Source of the DNA: Plantago ovata
Lineage: Eukaryota > Streptophyta > Magnoliopsida > Lamiales > Plantaginaceae
Direction: 5' to 3'
Assembly: GCA_028274465.1 (NCBI GenBank)
Contig: CM051455.1
Span: forward strand, 73,642,489-73,706,488
DNA length: 64,000 nucleotides
Shown here: piece by piece, positions 33,535 to 44,585 of the stretch
How the letters are laid out: every line of letters starts with the position of its first letter
Position numbering within the stretch: the first letter of the stretch is position 1
Notes under the pieces: generated by a model
Told to the model about the DNA's origin: nothing
The model's input: the letters and a program-made list of their open reading frames with translations, nothing else
Database searches by the model: none
Program-made: the position numbers and the translations under genes

Positions 33535-34795
33535 TGATGAACGTGTCAAGGTCAATCAAATAAATTTGTAATTAGCCAAAGGCAATCCACAACTACAACG
33601 AAAACCGTAGTGTAGCAGTAGAATGACTCGAGTGACGTTCTCTCAGGACTATAACTAGCTTTATCTATTTAACAAGAGAATATAAAACAACAGACAGATA
33701 GCAATAGGGGATTTCTAGCAGATAATGGAGATTGGTGATAGTATGGTCCTTCTTAACATAACGGGTCGATAATCATGCATAAATTCCTCAATCTTGCATA
33801 GAGATCTTTGAATCAATCTAGTGTCCTGTTGCAACTATTAAGCACTACGAAGATAATTTGGTCTGACTAGTCAATCACGATTGTCCTAATGTGTTCCGTA
33901 ATTATTCAACACTACGAAGATAATTGGTCTGATGGTCGACTAGTGTCCAATTGTGCATAATAATCAATACAACATACGAGAATTTTGGTTACAACTGATC
34001 AACGAAATAAAGCAATGACACGGAGTATAATGCGCGATATAGCCATTAGCATGATTATCTTCCCTTCGCTAAGAATTCACATACTACCACCAACGATAAG
34101 TTTAGCTACTCATAATAGGCATGCAATCAACAGAAATCATAGAAGAAAACATGTTGAAAGAATATAAAATAAGTAGAATAAAACTGTAAGATACAAAGTT
34201 ACCGAAGGTTGTCGATCTCCGGATGATTGAGGTCCTACGAGCTCCAAACTGCTATGAAAAAGTGTCCCCTAAGCTACGGAACTCCCAGGACAGGCCCCGG
34301 GAAGTTCCTACCTAAAACTATAGAGAGAGGTGAGAAAGTAGGTCTGAAAAGATATCATTTTCGGAGAGAAAACTGAGCACTATATATAGGCCCCGAATAA
34401 AGTCTGGGGCGGTTCGCCGCAGGATGGGGCGGTTCGCCCCCCGTCTTTTTCGCGGATTCCGCGTTTTTCGACGCGGATTTGGATTTCTTCACCTTTTCGG
34501 ACTCGGTTTCTGACTTCTACTGGCCTTCTAACCTCCAGATTCGACCCCTAGACTCCAAATCCTATCCGGAAACCTTCAGATACTCCAAATAGGCTTCTGG
34601 AACACCAATTCCTTGTCAACTTCAATATAATTGCCCAGAAATTCCCGAATTTCAACCAAAACCTGTAAAATAAAATCTAAAGGGAAACGTGACACTATTC
34701 TAATAAAATGTATTAAAATATAGCTAAATTAACATAGAGGATAGCTAAAATAGGTGAAAAAGCCTCGAATGAAAGTGTAAAATACACATTCATCA
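33535..34795 (-). repeat. 5' LTR of nested TR-GAG-like element
   Basis: 1261 bp, nearly identical to 28786-30027 but with an extra GC-palindrome unit: GGGGCGGTTCGCC occurs twice (34405-34419 and 34426-34440). The inverse TATATATAGG box is at 34381-34390. Confidence 0.9.
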
Positions 34796-35252
34796 CGGAC
34801 CGCATGGAGAGGCCAAGCGGAGCGCTTGGCAAGCGAAGCGCTTTGGCCCTCCAAGCGCTACGCTTGGCTGCTGTGCCGCAGATCCTGGAAAATGAAACGG
34901 AGCGCTTCACTATTCCAGGCGCTTAGCTTGGCTCCTGGGTAGATTTTGTCTTCAAACTCAATCTTTTTGCCCTCGTACGGCCCTCGGGTGCCTTGGACTC
35001 ATCCTTCTCAATGCTTATTGATGCTCAAACACTCACGAACAAGCCGTGGAGATCAAGGAACTTCAACGGGGCCATTTTCTATCGAAAAGGGTCATTTTTA
35101 CCTCCAAAAACGCCATTTCGTACCTAAGTGCCTGAAAATGCAGAAAACAATAAACGTGACACTATTCTACAAAACTAACCAAAAAACAAGGCTAAAAGAT
35201 AGCAAAAGAAAGTAAAAAAGACAAGATGAACGCGTCAAAAATACGTTCATCA

Positions 35253-37130
35253 AACTCCCCAAACCAAACCTTTGCTTGTCCTCAAGCAACAAACTATCAT
35301 AAATGCAACACAAAAGGAGTCTCATGCCAAGTAAAGTGAACTAATCTATTGAATCAACCAAATGCTTATGAACAAAACCAAATGAGCATGACATGCAAGT
35401 AGGTTGAAGAATGCCTCGATTGCGAATATACACATTCTCATGTGCACTTGGTTAAACAAAGGAGTCTCTCGTAACATCTTCTACCTGGACCTGGTCAGTG
35501 ACGACACAATGATACATGTTATCATACTACAATTGCCCTGTGCCTATGAAACCGAGGGCTTACTACTGTTCACCAAGCGAGACTTTTCCTCAAGAGAGGG
35601 CGAACCAATACTGGCTCTCATCAAACGAAGGAGGGTTCCCTTAGAAAGATAACACTCCCCTATTCTACCCAGACTCTCAAGAATGAGCCTCTTTCAACCA
35701 CTTCTTGAATAGCAAGACGAGGGTGGTCAAGAACAGGCCTTGGACAAAGGCGACATGAAACGAAAGATAGAATTTACAACTCGATACTTCACAAGGACAA
35801 AATATTTACATGACACTTAACACTACGAGACTTCTTTTGGCTTGCAACGACCCTTCTTTTGCTTTTGGGTCTTATTCTTTATTTTCTTTCTTCTTTTTTA
35901 TTTTTATTTTCTCTTTTCCTTTCCTCTTTTTTTCTTCTTTTCTTTTTCTCTTTACTTTTTTTTTTTTTTTTTTTTATATATATAGGGGCAAGCAGCAGTA
36001 CTAAGTGTCAAAAACACCTCCCCAAACCTATTCGAAAGAATAGGTTGGGACACAAAACAAAAAGAAAAAGAAAAAGGAAACTTTACAACGACTCGAAGAC
36101 GAAAGACAAGATCAACGAAGCAACCCCCTCCCCAAACCTATTCGATAGAATAGGTTTAATACAAGGAATCGCACACCTCACACTACCTCCTTCCTAGGCA
36201 TTTGGCAATCTCTAATCGAGGTGAGGAACTTGTCGCGTCTTACGTACATAATTACACGGGTTACAACCATAGACTCTAACATGCATCATTTTATAAGGCC
36301 ATCGTGAACCGCAGCAGAAGAAACACCACTCAAGGTGATGTCGAGACTACTAAGCTTAACTAGTGCACATGCGAATGTGACAAACCAAGCGAGACAAGCC
36401 TCAAACTACTTGCAAAGTGATGCAACATATGATCAATGGTCATAAACACTTAGTCTACTCAATAAAAAAGTTCAAAAGACTTGGCAATAAACTCCACACA
36501 CAACAACGTGCAACAACTAATCTAGGGATGATATGCATGCAAAAATTTGAAAAAACACGACAAATCACATGAACTTGAGTAAAATCAGGCATGTACGAAC
36601 CACACAAGCATATAGTACTGAAAATCCAATACCCCCTCCCCAAACCTAAACTTTTGCTCGTCCCCGAGCAAAGAAAAGTTGAATGAAACGGAAAAATTGG
36701 ATTGAAAGTACACTTCCCTGAGATAAAGGTTCGTGTCCAATCTCCTATATATGAGTAGTACCTGAAAGGACTCAAGAAACAAGTGAAAACGGGTGCGCAA
36801 AGGTGAGAAGAATGGAAAAAACGAGGAAAATCTGGGTACAGGGTCCAGGCGGACCGCTTGGCTGGATCCAAGCGGAGCGCTTGGGAGGCTCCAGGCGCTC
36901 CGCTTGAAATTCTAGTAAGAATACTGGAAATCCAAGCGGACCGCTTGGGCTTGCCAAGCGCTTCGCTTGGCGCTGTTTTTAGATTTTCGATTTTTTTTTC
37001 CTATCTTAATCACCTAAGGCGCCAAGACAAACACTAGACTATACTAATCACGACAAAAGGCACACAGGCCACAACTACAAAAGCAATAAAAAGGAAAAAC
37101 TAAACTACATGCAAAGAAATACCACAGAGG
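35253..37130 (-). other. Non-coding 3' region of gag-only unit 2
   Basis: Nearly identical to 24601-26481: PPT at 35253, T-rich tract about 35880-35985, hairpins 36024-36045 and 36134-36155, PPT-like copy near 36635, palindrome cluster 36845-36975. Confidence 0.75.
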
Positions 37131-37508
37131 TTATCCATTATCAAACGGGAACGAATATCGTGCATTCGTTCCATTACTCCTTGCATCTTGGGAACCATCT
37201 TTGGCTCCTCTCCTCAAGTCCTCAAGCAAATCCATGATTCCCTGAAAATGAAAATCAACTAAATTAACAAAATCAAAATCTAAGAAATAACTAAAGGAAT
37301 CAGAGGAAAAATAAAAAGAAAAAAGTGGATCAAAACTCCCTTGAAGCTCATAGGTGGGTGCATGGACCAGAATATAGGAGTCAAGATCAAGAGTGTCTGT
37401 AGCAATAGAATCCAAACATGTCGATTCAGAGACACCAAAATCTTCAGAGAGTAGCTCCTCGATCTCAACACAACTCAAGACAACACTGTCTGACTCAGGT
37501 GAAGCAAT
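37131..37508 (-). pseudogene. Gag-like protein, C-terminal half only (unit 2)
   Basis: Nearly identical to the C-terminal ~125 codons of the gag-like ORF at 26482-27408 (SIASPESDSVVLSCVEIEEL). The upstream half is replaced at 37509 by a copia LTR fragment, so unit 2 lacks its PBS and 5' LTR. The few upstream codons that stay open come from the LTR sequence. Confidence 0.8.
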
Positions 37509-37908
37509 TGACACTTGCTTCGTTTCCAACCTAACTAGAGAATTGTAACCTTGTTCTCCACCAAACTTGGGACATAATCAGCAGCACAATGCTTGATTAA
37601 TTCCCCCTGAATTTCAAGCCTGAAAAAGGGTGTTTATCAGTTAGAGAGGTTTGGGATGAGATGACTTGAGTATAACTTTTTCAGCTATAACAAGTTATCT
37701 AAAGAAACACAACTTGTAATACTTTTCAGTAAGCAAGTTAAGTTGTTTCTGGTGTCAAGACTTGTTCTTGTTCAAAAGAAAGAACACTTAACTAATATCT
37801 CAGCCGTGAATGTTCTACTTCTTCACAAGTAGCTCTTGTTTCAAGCTTAAGTCTTGGAAAGGATCAATAGGAGTAAAGAGTATGGAAGATTGAGTGTTTA
37901 AGCACAAG
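37509..37908 (-). repeat. SIRE-type copia LTR fragment
   Basis: Reverse-complement match to about 19423-19827 of LTR B. Both edges are internal to the LTR, so it is a deletion or recombination remnant. Confidence 0.8.
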
Positions 37909-38398
37909 TGATGAACGAGATTGTCAGACTCGAACAATTAAATAAATTTGTTTGAAAACCAAAGGGCAACTCACAACTACACAAAACACGTAGTGCAGAG
38001 GTAAGATGACCTCGAGTGTCGATCTATAGGGACTTAACTAGCTTTAACTAAATAACTATTATAAATTCAGAAAACAAATTTGACTTAGCTTAACTTAACA
38101 ATATATAATGAGAGCTGGTGATAGTATGCTCATTCTAAGCATCGGGTTCTAATTATTCATGAAAGTGCAACTCGTACTGCTTTAAAAGTAATTCTAATTA
38201 ACAAAGACCAAAAATAGATTTGTAGACGTGTATTTAGAAAGCTTCCTATCTATACTAATACTTGGCTAAGGTTGTCAATCTTAGTTCAAGTAGTACTTGA
38301 TAATTATAATTATTGAATCGATGAACTTGAATTATTCTACTGTTTCTAACACTTTCATACGAGATATTGACTTAGTAGGATCAAAGAATCGAATTAAG
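37909..38398 (-). repeat. Athila-like LTR fragment, third subfamily
   Basis: Starts TGATGAACGAG on the plus strand and carries the conserved CTCGAGTGTCGATCT block near 38011. It runs without a PPT into 3'-region sequence near 38399, so the LTR start and PPT were deleted. Confidence 0.7.
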
Positions 38399-39806
38399 AA
38401 CAAAGACCATACAAATCATAACATGGAAGTAGGTTGAAGAATGTCTCGATTGAACCTATACACATTCACATATGCACTTTGTTAAACAAGGGAGTCTCTC
38501 GTAACATTCTCTATATGGACATATTCAATGACGACTTAATGATGCATGAGAAAATAAAAATGGTTGCCCCGTGCCTATGAAACTGAGGGTTTACTACTGT
38601 TCACCAAGTGAGACTTTCCCTCAAGAGAGGTCGAACCAATACTGGCTCTCATCAAACAAAGGAGGGTTCCCTAAAAGACAACACTCCCCTATTCTACCCG
38701 ACTCTTAAAGCAAAAACTCTTCACCACTTCCTGAACTGTAGGACGAGGGTGGTCTAGAACAAGCCTTGAACTAGGCGACACGAAAACACAAGGAAGAATT
38801 TACAACTCGGTTACGAACTAATACAAAAGCTGAAAAATAATGCAAAACTTTGCTAAAACTACTTTTGGCTTGCTTGGACCCTTCTTTTGTTTTTTTTTTT
38901 TTTTTGGGTCTTATTCCTTTTTTTTTTTTCTTTTTCCAGATTTCTGGAATTTTCGATTTTTTCTTTTTTTTCTTTTTTCTCTTTTTTTTTTTTTTTTTTT
39001 GGTATATAGCCAGCAGTAGCACAATGAAAGAAAATAACAATGACACTACAACGACCTCCCCAAACCTAAAAGAATAGGTTGGAGCACAAATTCACAAAGA
39101 AAAAGAAAAACAAACTCAATATGACTCAACTATACGAAGAACAAGTCATACAAATGGTAACCCCCTCCCCAAACCTATTCGTTAGAAAAGGTTTCAAACA
39201 AAGGATCACACACCTCACTCTACCTCCTTCCTAGGCATTTAGCAATCTCAAAGTATGGTGAAGACTTGTTGCCTCTTAGGTACATAATTACACGAGAATA
39301 CAACCAAAGACTCTAACATGCAACATTTTATAAGGCCTTCGCGAACTGCAATAGAGAAAACACCACATAGTGATGTCGAGCCTACCAAGTTTAACTAGTG
39401 CACATACGAATATGACAAGCCAAGCGAGACAAACCTCAAACTATTCCATAGAGATGCAATGTATGATCAATGGTCACAAACACTTAGTCTATACAATAAA
39501 AAAGTTCAAACAATTTGGCAATAAACTCCACACAACATCATGCAAAACTAGACTAAGGATGAATGCATACGAACAAACTAAATCCTAAGAAAGCGGTAAA
39601 CGTGCAAACAAAGGTACAAGATACAATACTCAACGACACAAGTCATACAATACTAACATCATAGTTCACATAACACCCCCCCCCCCCACATGAAGCTCAA
39701 GATGGTCCCCAGCAAAAGAGAGAATGGGGAATATAAAGTGATACTAGATGTTACTGAATGTGTGGCCTCTGTCGGCTGTGTATACCATAATGGACATGTG
39801 AAAAGA
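38399..39806 (-). other. Non-coding 3' region of the Athila-like element with envelope-like ORF
   Basis: Homologous to the other gypsy 3' regions: T-rich tract 38886-39000, a degenerate hairpin near 39064 and one at 39171-39192, PPT-like ccccctccccaaacc near 39163, and a C-run at 39675-39687. Confidence 0.65.
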
Positions 39807-41125
39807 CTAGTAATCCGGGTCATAATCCCCGTAATAGTCGTTCCACATGTCAGAGAGAAGATCCTGGGACTGTTGTAGGGTCTCCTGTTGCCGGTCCAAG
39901 AGCATCTGTTGCTGCAAAATGAGTTGCCTATCGTTCCGGCGATGCTCCTCCGCGAGCTCCCAATCACTGTTGCGCTGGGCAATATATCCATCAAGAGTAT
40001 GCTGCAAACCCTGTACAGTGGTGGTCAGAGTTGCAACATTGACATCGAACCCACAGAATCTGTCATCGAGGTAGGTCCTGAGCTCAGTAAAATCAAAGCC
40101 TCGGGAACCACGTGCTACCCGCGGTGGTTGTTGTGACCCACTAGGAGCGGCGGTGTCTGGAATAGGATCTCGATCATCGGTCTCCATGTCATCCCCATCA
40201 CTCGCAGGGGGTGAGGAAGGTGGTTCATCATCGGCGGTGGCAGCTGAAGGTATGGTCTGACGGAACCTATATATGTTCCTGCCTAGTGATAGATGCTGGA
40301 GTCAAGGCCGAGGTGACTGAGCCCGTCTCATCAATACCATCAACCCCGTGGTACTTGCAGTAGGCGGTGATCAGGCAAGGAAAGACAAATGGCTTCTTCT
40401 TTTTGTTCCAATGCCTCTCGTACTCCTCATAGATGATGTTGTCGATGTCAATACGATGCCTACCCAATAGACAGTAAATAAGTTCTGCATACCAAGGCTG
40501 AATCGAAGTATCATTGGTTCGAGGAATGAGATTGGCCATAATGAACTTCATAGCCGTTCTAGCCTCAAGATTGAGGTCCTTCCTCTCTAGCCTCTCCGGT
40601 CTATTACCATATGGGTACACATAATCCCTGTGGCAAATCACCTCTGTGACGCTGTCATCAATCACCCGGCCTGCCCTCGAGTACTTATATACGTGTGCGC
40701 TCCCGGTGAACTCCCGTTCCCCTAAGTGGATGAAGTCTGAAATCGACTGAGGGGTCCATGGCACTAATGTGTTCCACACTGGAACGCCCCCATGTCCGCA
40801 CGGTATATGTATCCTACATAAAACTCTTGGAGTAGTGATACATCGTACCCATTGAACCGGTTGGAGGTGTACCACTTCCAGTTCCTTCTCCCCTCCAAGC
40901 TATAGAGCATTCGGCAGCCGGTGTGTTAGCATAGCTTGCTGGGATTTGGATTTTGCGGTCACGGACTATCGAGCGGGGCTTAATTGCAACTTCCTCCTCA
41001 AGATCTAGTCGACTGTAGATCGCTTGGAGCGATGGTTCATAGGCTTCATTGGCTTGGGAGCTCAAGGCTGCTCCCTTTCCCTTCTTCCTCTTGGATGTCC
41101 CTGCTTTCTTCTTATCACAAACCAT
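39807..41125 (-). pseudogene. Athila envelope-like ORF (plant transposon protein domain), two frameshifts
   Basis: Begins at ATG 41125 in the strong context ACCATGG. Basic N-terminus (KKKAGTSKRKKGKG), then a conserved core with frameshifts near 40850 and 40270: GREFTGSAHVYK-like motif, DLNLEARTAMKFIMANLIPR, WYAELIYCLLGRHRIDIDN, and KKPFVFPCLITAYCKYHGV. This pattern (a long-helix core ending in a 'P-x-L-I-T-x-x-C' segment) is that of the putative plant transposon protein domain found downstream of pol in Athila elements. The C-terminal part is a Gln-rich coiled coil (RNSDWELAEEHRRNDRQLIL). Function unproven. No transmembrane helix is seen, which argues against a true fusogenic envelope. Confidence 0.78.
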
Positions 41126-42375
41126 GGTACCTGAAACGCAGCAATTAGTATCTTGTACTCAACAAAAACGATATGCTAATGCAAATGTAATGTGTGCAAG
41201 TAATCGAGTGTCAACTTCGATTAATTCTACTCCCTTAACCCATGTTCTAATCTAGCTAACCTATGCTAAGAACAATCATGTACTATATCACAATCAAAGC
41301 TCATGCTAGACAACGAATAACCTCAAATTCATAAGGCAACATACATATTATAGGGTCGAAAATCAACAAACAACTCACAATCTACCCAATCAAGTGTTCT
41401 ACCAAGTAATCTATAATCATCATATCAATTTGCTCGAATTAAACAAGGAATGAAAGAATCAAAACAATGCAATCAAGACTTAGAAATCCTAATTGAGCAA
41501 AAGCCTCAATTCAACAATCCCAACAAAATTAAGCACGCAATTGATAGAGAAACAAGTTAATAAACACACAAACAAGTAACCCATACAACATATAAGCTCA
41601 ATTGAAGCAAAAATCAAGAAACCCCCAAATTTCGAAAATTAGGGTTCTTGAGAGGTTACCTCAGATCTGAAAATAGGATGGAGTATGAAGAGATTTGTTG
41701 AGATGAAGATGAAGAGCATGTAATGGGCTTCGATTCAAGCTAAAGAACACAAGATTTGGTGGAGAATAGGAAGAATTATGGAAGAGTGAAGAATTTTTGT
41801 GATTTTTTGTGTTTGGAGTAAAGAGGAAGATGGGGAATGAAGAATGGAGGAAATTGGGACTAAGTCCCGTTTTTCTATTATTTTGGAGCTGTGGGGCAGT
41901 TCGCCCCGGGTGGGAGGCGGTGCGCCCCACAACGCCCGAGAGCTGGAGCTCTCGGGCATTGAGGGGCGGGGCTTTCTGCGAGTGAGGGGGCGGACCACCC
42001 CCCATGGGACGCGATCCGCCTCTCACCTCCAGAGAGTCGCCAACTCTCTGGAGGTGTGGGGCGGACCGCCCCCCATGGGAGGCGGTGCGCCTCTCACCGC
42101 CAGAGAGCTGCGAGCTCTCAGGAGGTGGGGGGCGGACCGCCCCCCATGGGAGGCGGTGTGCCTCCCACTTACAGAGGCTGGAGGATTCGGCCCCCCTCAC
42201 TAAATTTTCACTCCAAAACATTTTCCTCACTGAAACACTCGGAAAACTTCGCTCAAACACATACGAAAAGCACAAAACATTACATAAACTACCAAAACTA
42301 TCAAAACACAAATTGTTCGATGTATACATGCAATGCAAGAAAGCAATAAAAACTTCGGGTTGCCTCCCGGAAAGT
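41126..42375 (-). other. Leader region of the Athila envelope-like ORF with candidate intron and GC-rich repeats
   Basis: On the element strand: a GC-rich palindromic tandem repeat (42190-41884), a pyrimidine-rich leader, a donor-like ATCTGAG/GTAACC at 41659, an AT-rich 529-bp interval, and an acceptor-like GCGTTTCAG/GTACC ending at 41131, five bases before the ATG. The homologous region 54985-55825 has donor- and acceptor-like sites at equivalent places. The inverted repeat CGGGTTGCCTCCCGG (42357-42371) equals the site just after gag-protease in the TR-GAG elements. Confidence 0.6.
41884..42190. repeat. Tandem array of alternating GC palindromes
   Basis: Four imperfect ~70-80 bp units. Each has a GGGGCGGACCGCCCC-type palindrome and a GAGAGCT/AGCTCTC or CTCCAGAGAGT/ACTCTCTGGAG hairpin; the perfect 11-bp stem with a 5-nt loop is at 42027-42053. 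Confidence 0.85.
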
Positions 42376-42679
42376 GATGAACATAGGATTGTCGGGTCCC
42401 AATTATCTTCAGCAAATGCTTCAATAGGTTATTTTCTTCTCAGAAAATAAGATACATCATAAGCTAAAGTGTCAATAAGATATTTTCTTTTCAGAAAATA
42501 AGATACGTCATACACAAAAGAAATACCTTATCTAGCACCTAACTAAGTCATCAGCAAACGTTCCTCTTTTACAATGTCCTTAAAATTCTAAATTCCTATG
42601 GACCTTAAGAGTACTAGTTACTGGACTTTCCTTAATTTAGCATGGTAAATTGCTCATCAAAATTACAAGTTTCCTAACA
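42376..42679 (-). repeat. LTR junction: 30-bp gypsy LTR end plus copia LTR fragment
   Basis: 42376-42405 matches the LTR end at 43268-43297. 42406-42679 is the first ~274 bp of a minus-strand SIRE-type copia LTR ending at TGTTAGGAAAC (42679). It holds two diverged copies of a CAGAAAATAAGATAC segment. Confidence 0.75.
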
Positions 42680-42937
42680 GTACCCTTCCAAGGCTCCCAT
42701 AAATCCTCTCATACAAAGTTGCTCATGTGATAAAATAACCCCCTCCTCATTCTCACGAGGTATCCTCAACACTCCTTCCTCGTACGTGTCTAAGAACCCT
42801 CTTGGGTCATCACCCATTGAAAACATGGAGAGAATGGAGTTGTACGAAGGATCAAAGTCATAATTCCTGCAATCGTCATCCAATGTTATGCAATGCTCTC
42901 GAGGCATCACATATCGGGGCAACGGAGGTTGACTCAT
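42680..42937 (-). pseudogene. Gag-like protein N-terminal fragment
   Basis: ATG at 42937. 85 codons homologous to the N-terminus of the gag-like ORF at 27408 (CITLDDDCRNYDFDPSY, GVLRIPRENEEGVILSHEQL), cut off at 42680 by the copia LTR junction. Belongs with the PBS at 43246. Confidence 0.75.
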
Positions 42938-43245
42938 CCTTTCATATAACTAGTTTCTGCACACGAGGAAACAAGAAAGCAAGGAGCAGAATCCACAAAA
43001 GAAAAACAAAAAATTTGCAAAGAAAAGCACAAAGAGTGCAAACAAACACAATGTAATCAAGAACTTCGAGAGCAAAAGCACACAAGGTAACCGAGATCAG
43101 ATTAGATGAATTTTCTGAAAAAGATAGAGGGGAAGAAATAGGGTAAGAAAGTGAGATTTCCTGAGAGCAAACCCCCAGAGCCTGTTCTTCTGTAGGGAAC
43201 TGAATGCTGAAAATATAAATAAGCGAAACAGAAAAAAGGAGTATA
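42938..43245 (-). other. Leader between gag fragment and PBS
   Basis: Homologous to 27409-27654. Short ORFs here are not conserved in frame. No further feature seen. Confidence 0.5.
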
Positions 43246-43264
43246 GTCCCCGGCAACGGCGCCA
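43246..43264 (-). other. PBS, tRNA-Asp type
   Basis: The element-strand sequence TGGCGCCGTTGCCGGGGAC matches the tRNA-Asp 3' end; an LTR starts 3 bp away at 43268. Confidence 0.85.
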
Positions 43265-43267
43265 ATT

Positions 43268-43469
43268 TGATGAACGTAGGATTTTCGGGTCCCAATTAAT
43301 CAAATAAATTTGTATTTAACCAAAGGAAATTCACAACTACAACGAAAATCGTAGTGTAGCAGTAGATTAACCTCGAGTGTCGATCTCTAAGGACTATAAC
43401 TAGCTTTATCTAATCTAATTTGAGAATATAAATTAACAGACGTCTTAGCAAAGGTTTTTCTTAACAGAT
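43268..43469 (-). repeat. Gypsy LTR fragment next to PBS
   Basis: About 200 bp with TGATGAACGTAGG at the PBS side and the CTCGAGTGTCGATCTCT block near 43373. It is truncated at 43470 where copia LTR sequence begins. Confidence 0.75.
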
Positions 43470-44340
43470 AATACTTTTCAGTAAACAAGTTAAGTTGTTT
43501 CTGGTGTCAAGACTTGTTCTTGTTCGAGAGAATGAACACTTAACTAATTTCTTAGCCGCGAATGTTCTACTTCTTCACAAGTAGCTTTTGTTTCAAGCTT
43601 AAGTCTTGGAACATATCAATAGGCAGTAAAGAGTATGTAAGATTGAGTGTTTAAGCACAAGTGAGAGTTAGATCACATTGTTGACACACTTCAACTCTTT
43701 GCCGGATGACCTCTATTTATAGTGAATCAAGGGAGCCGTTTGAATTTCAAATTCTAAGGCTTTGTTCCTTAAGATGTCACTATCTTGCTTTTGTACTTTC
43801 AGCAACGTCCTTCATTTGTCTTCTAGTCTTCATGTTCTTCGCGTGCTTACTTTGCATTTAATGTTCATTTGAATCGAATTCAAATGTGAACGTTGAGCCA
43901 AAATGCAAGTACTTTCAGCAAGGAGGTCACATATGTATTTCAGCAAGCCGTCAGTCTCAGTTTCAGCAAGCACAACCTACTCTGTTATATAGATTTTCAC
44001 TTTGGGAGATGTTGCTGAAAATCTCACTTTCTGAGCAACATGTGCCTTTGTAGATACCTTTCTCAGAATTCTTCTAAATCTTCAGTCTCCGAATCTTCAA
44101 GTTTCTGAGCGGTTCTAGTGCTTCAATAGTTCATTTGTAAAAACAAAGTACATCATCAGCAAACTAAAGCACCTAACTAGTACCTACACTAAGTCTTCAG
44201 CAAACGTTCCTCGTTTTCAATGTCCTCAAAATTCTAAATTCCTATGGACCTTAAGAGTACTAGTTACTGGACTTTCCTTAATTTAGCATGGTTAATTGCT
44301 AATCAAAATTACAAGTTTCCTAACAAATTTTCCCCTTTTT
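43470..44340 (-). repeat. SIRE-type copia 3' LTR (truncated) and PPT
   Basis: The LTR start TGTTAGGAAAC is at 44325, preceded on the element strand by the PPT AAAAAGGGGAAAATT (44340-44326). About 856 bp of LTR remain; the last third is missing at the gypsy junction. The inverse TATA box CTATTTATAG is near 43714-43723. Confidence 0.85.
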
Positions 44341-44585
44341 GATGTCAACAATCCATCGCTAAATTAGTTGTTACCCTTTTAGAGGTTTCTGGTGTTGAAT
44401 AAATCAGTTGATTAATGCAAGCATACTTGAATAATAAAACAGTAAGCATTAGTAGTTTGCATAATCAAAAACCAATAAGAGTCAAAAGTTTATTGCTGAT
44501 AGTTATCTTTTAGTAAGTTTAGAAGAAAGTTCAGAGATAACTAGAGTAATCAGCAAACAAAACAAACAAAGCTTTTACAAGGGAC
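44341..44585 (-). other. Copia 3' untranslated region
   Basis: Homologous to 14178-14440 and 18500-18745; no ORF. Confidence 0.7.

Larger units (their letters stand above)
28786..34795 (-). mobile_element. Complete non-autonomous gypsy element with gag-protease only (TR-GAG-like)
   Basis: 6010 bp, flanked by the 5-bp duplication CGGAC (28781-28785, 34796-34800). Minus-strand order: 5' LTR 34795-33535, PBS 33531-33513, gag-protease 33378-31606, non-coding 3' region with hairpins, PPT next to 30028, 3' LTR 30027-28786. It has no RT, RNase H or integrase sequence. Its gag-protease is homologous to that of the plus-strand 8.1-kb element, but it lacks that element's internal leader region. Mobilisation must have been in trans; the shared PBS and PPT suggest an Athila partner. 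Confidence 0.92.
27835..35252 (-). repeat. Athila-derived LTR split by a nested element
   Basis: The LTR pieces are 27835-28785 and 34801-35252. Removing the nested element and one copy of its CGGAC duplication gives 1403 bp, exactly the length of LTR 23198-24600. The right end is followed by a PPT (35253), so it serves as 3' LTR of a second gag-only unit to the right while lying on the 5' side of unit 1. Confidence 0.88.

Noticed and set aside
37131..37529. Complete small gene with its own start at 37529
   Set aside because: The first codons come from a copia LTR fragment; the rest is the truncated C-terminal half of the gag-like ORF.
41884..42190. CRISPR-like spaced palindromic repeats
   Set aside because: Units are imperfect, spacing is not regular, the context is a plant retrotransposon, and no cas genes are present.
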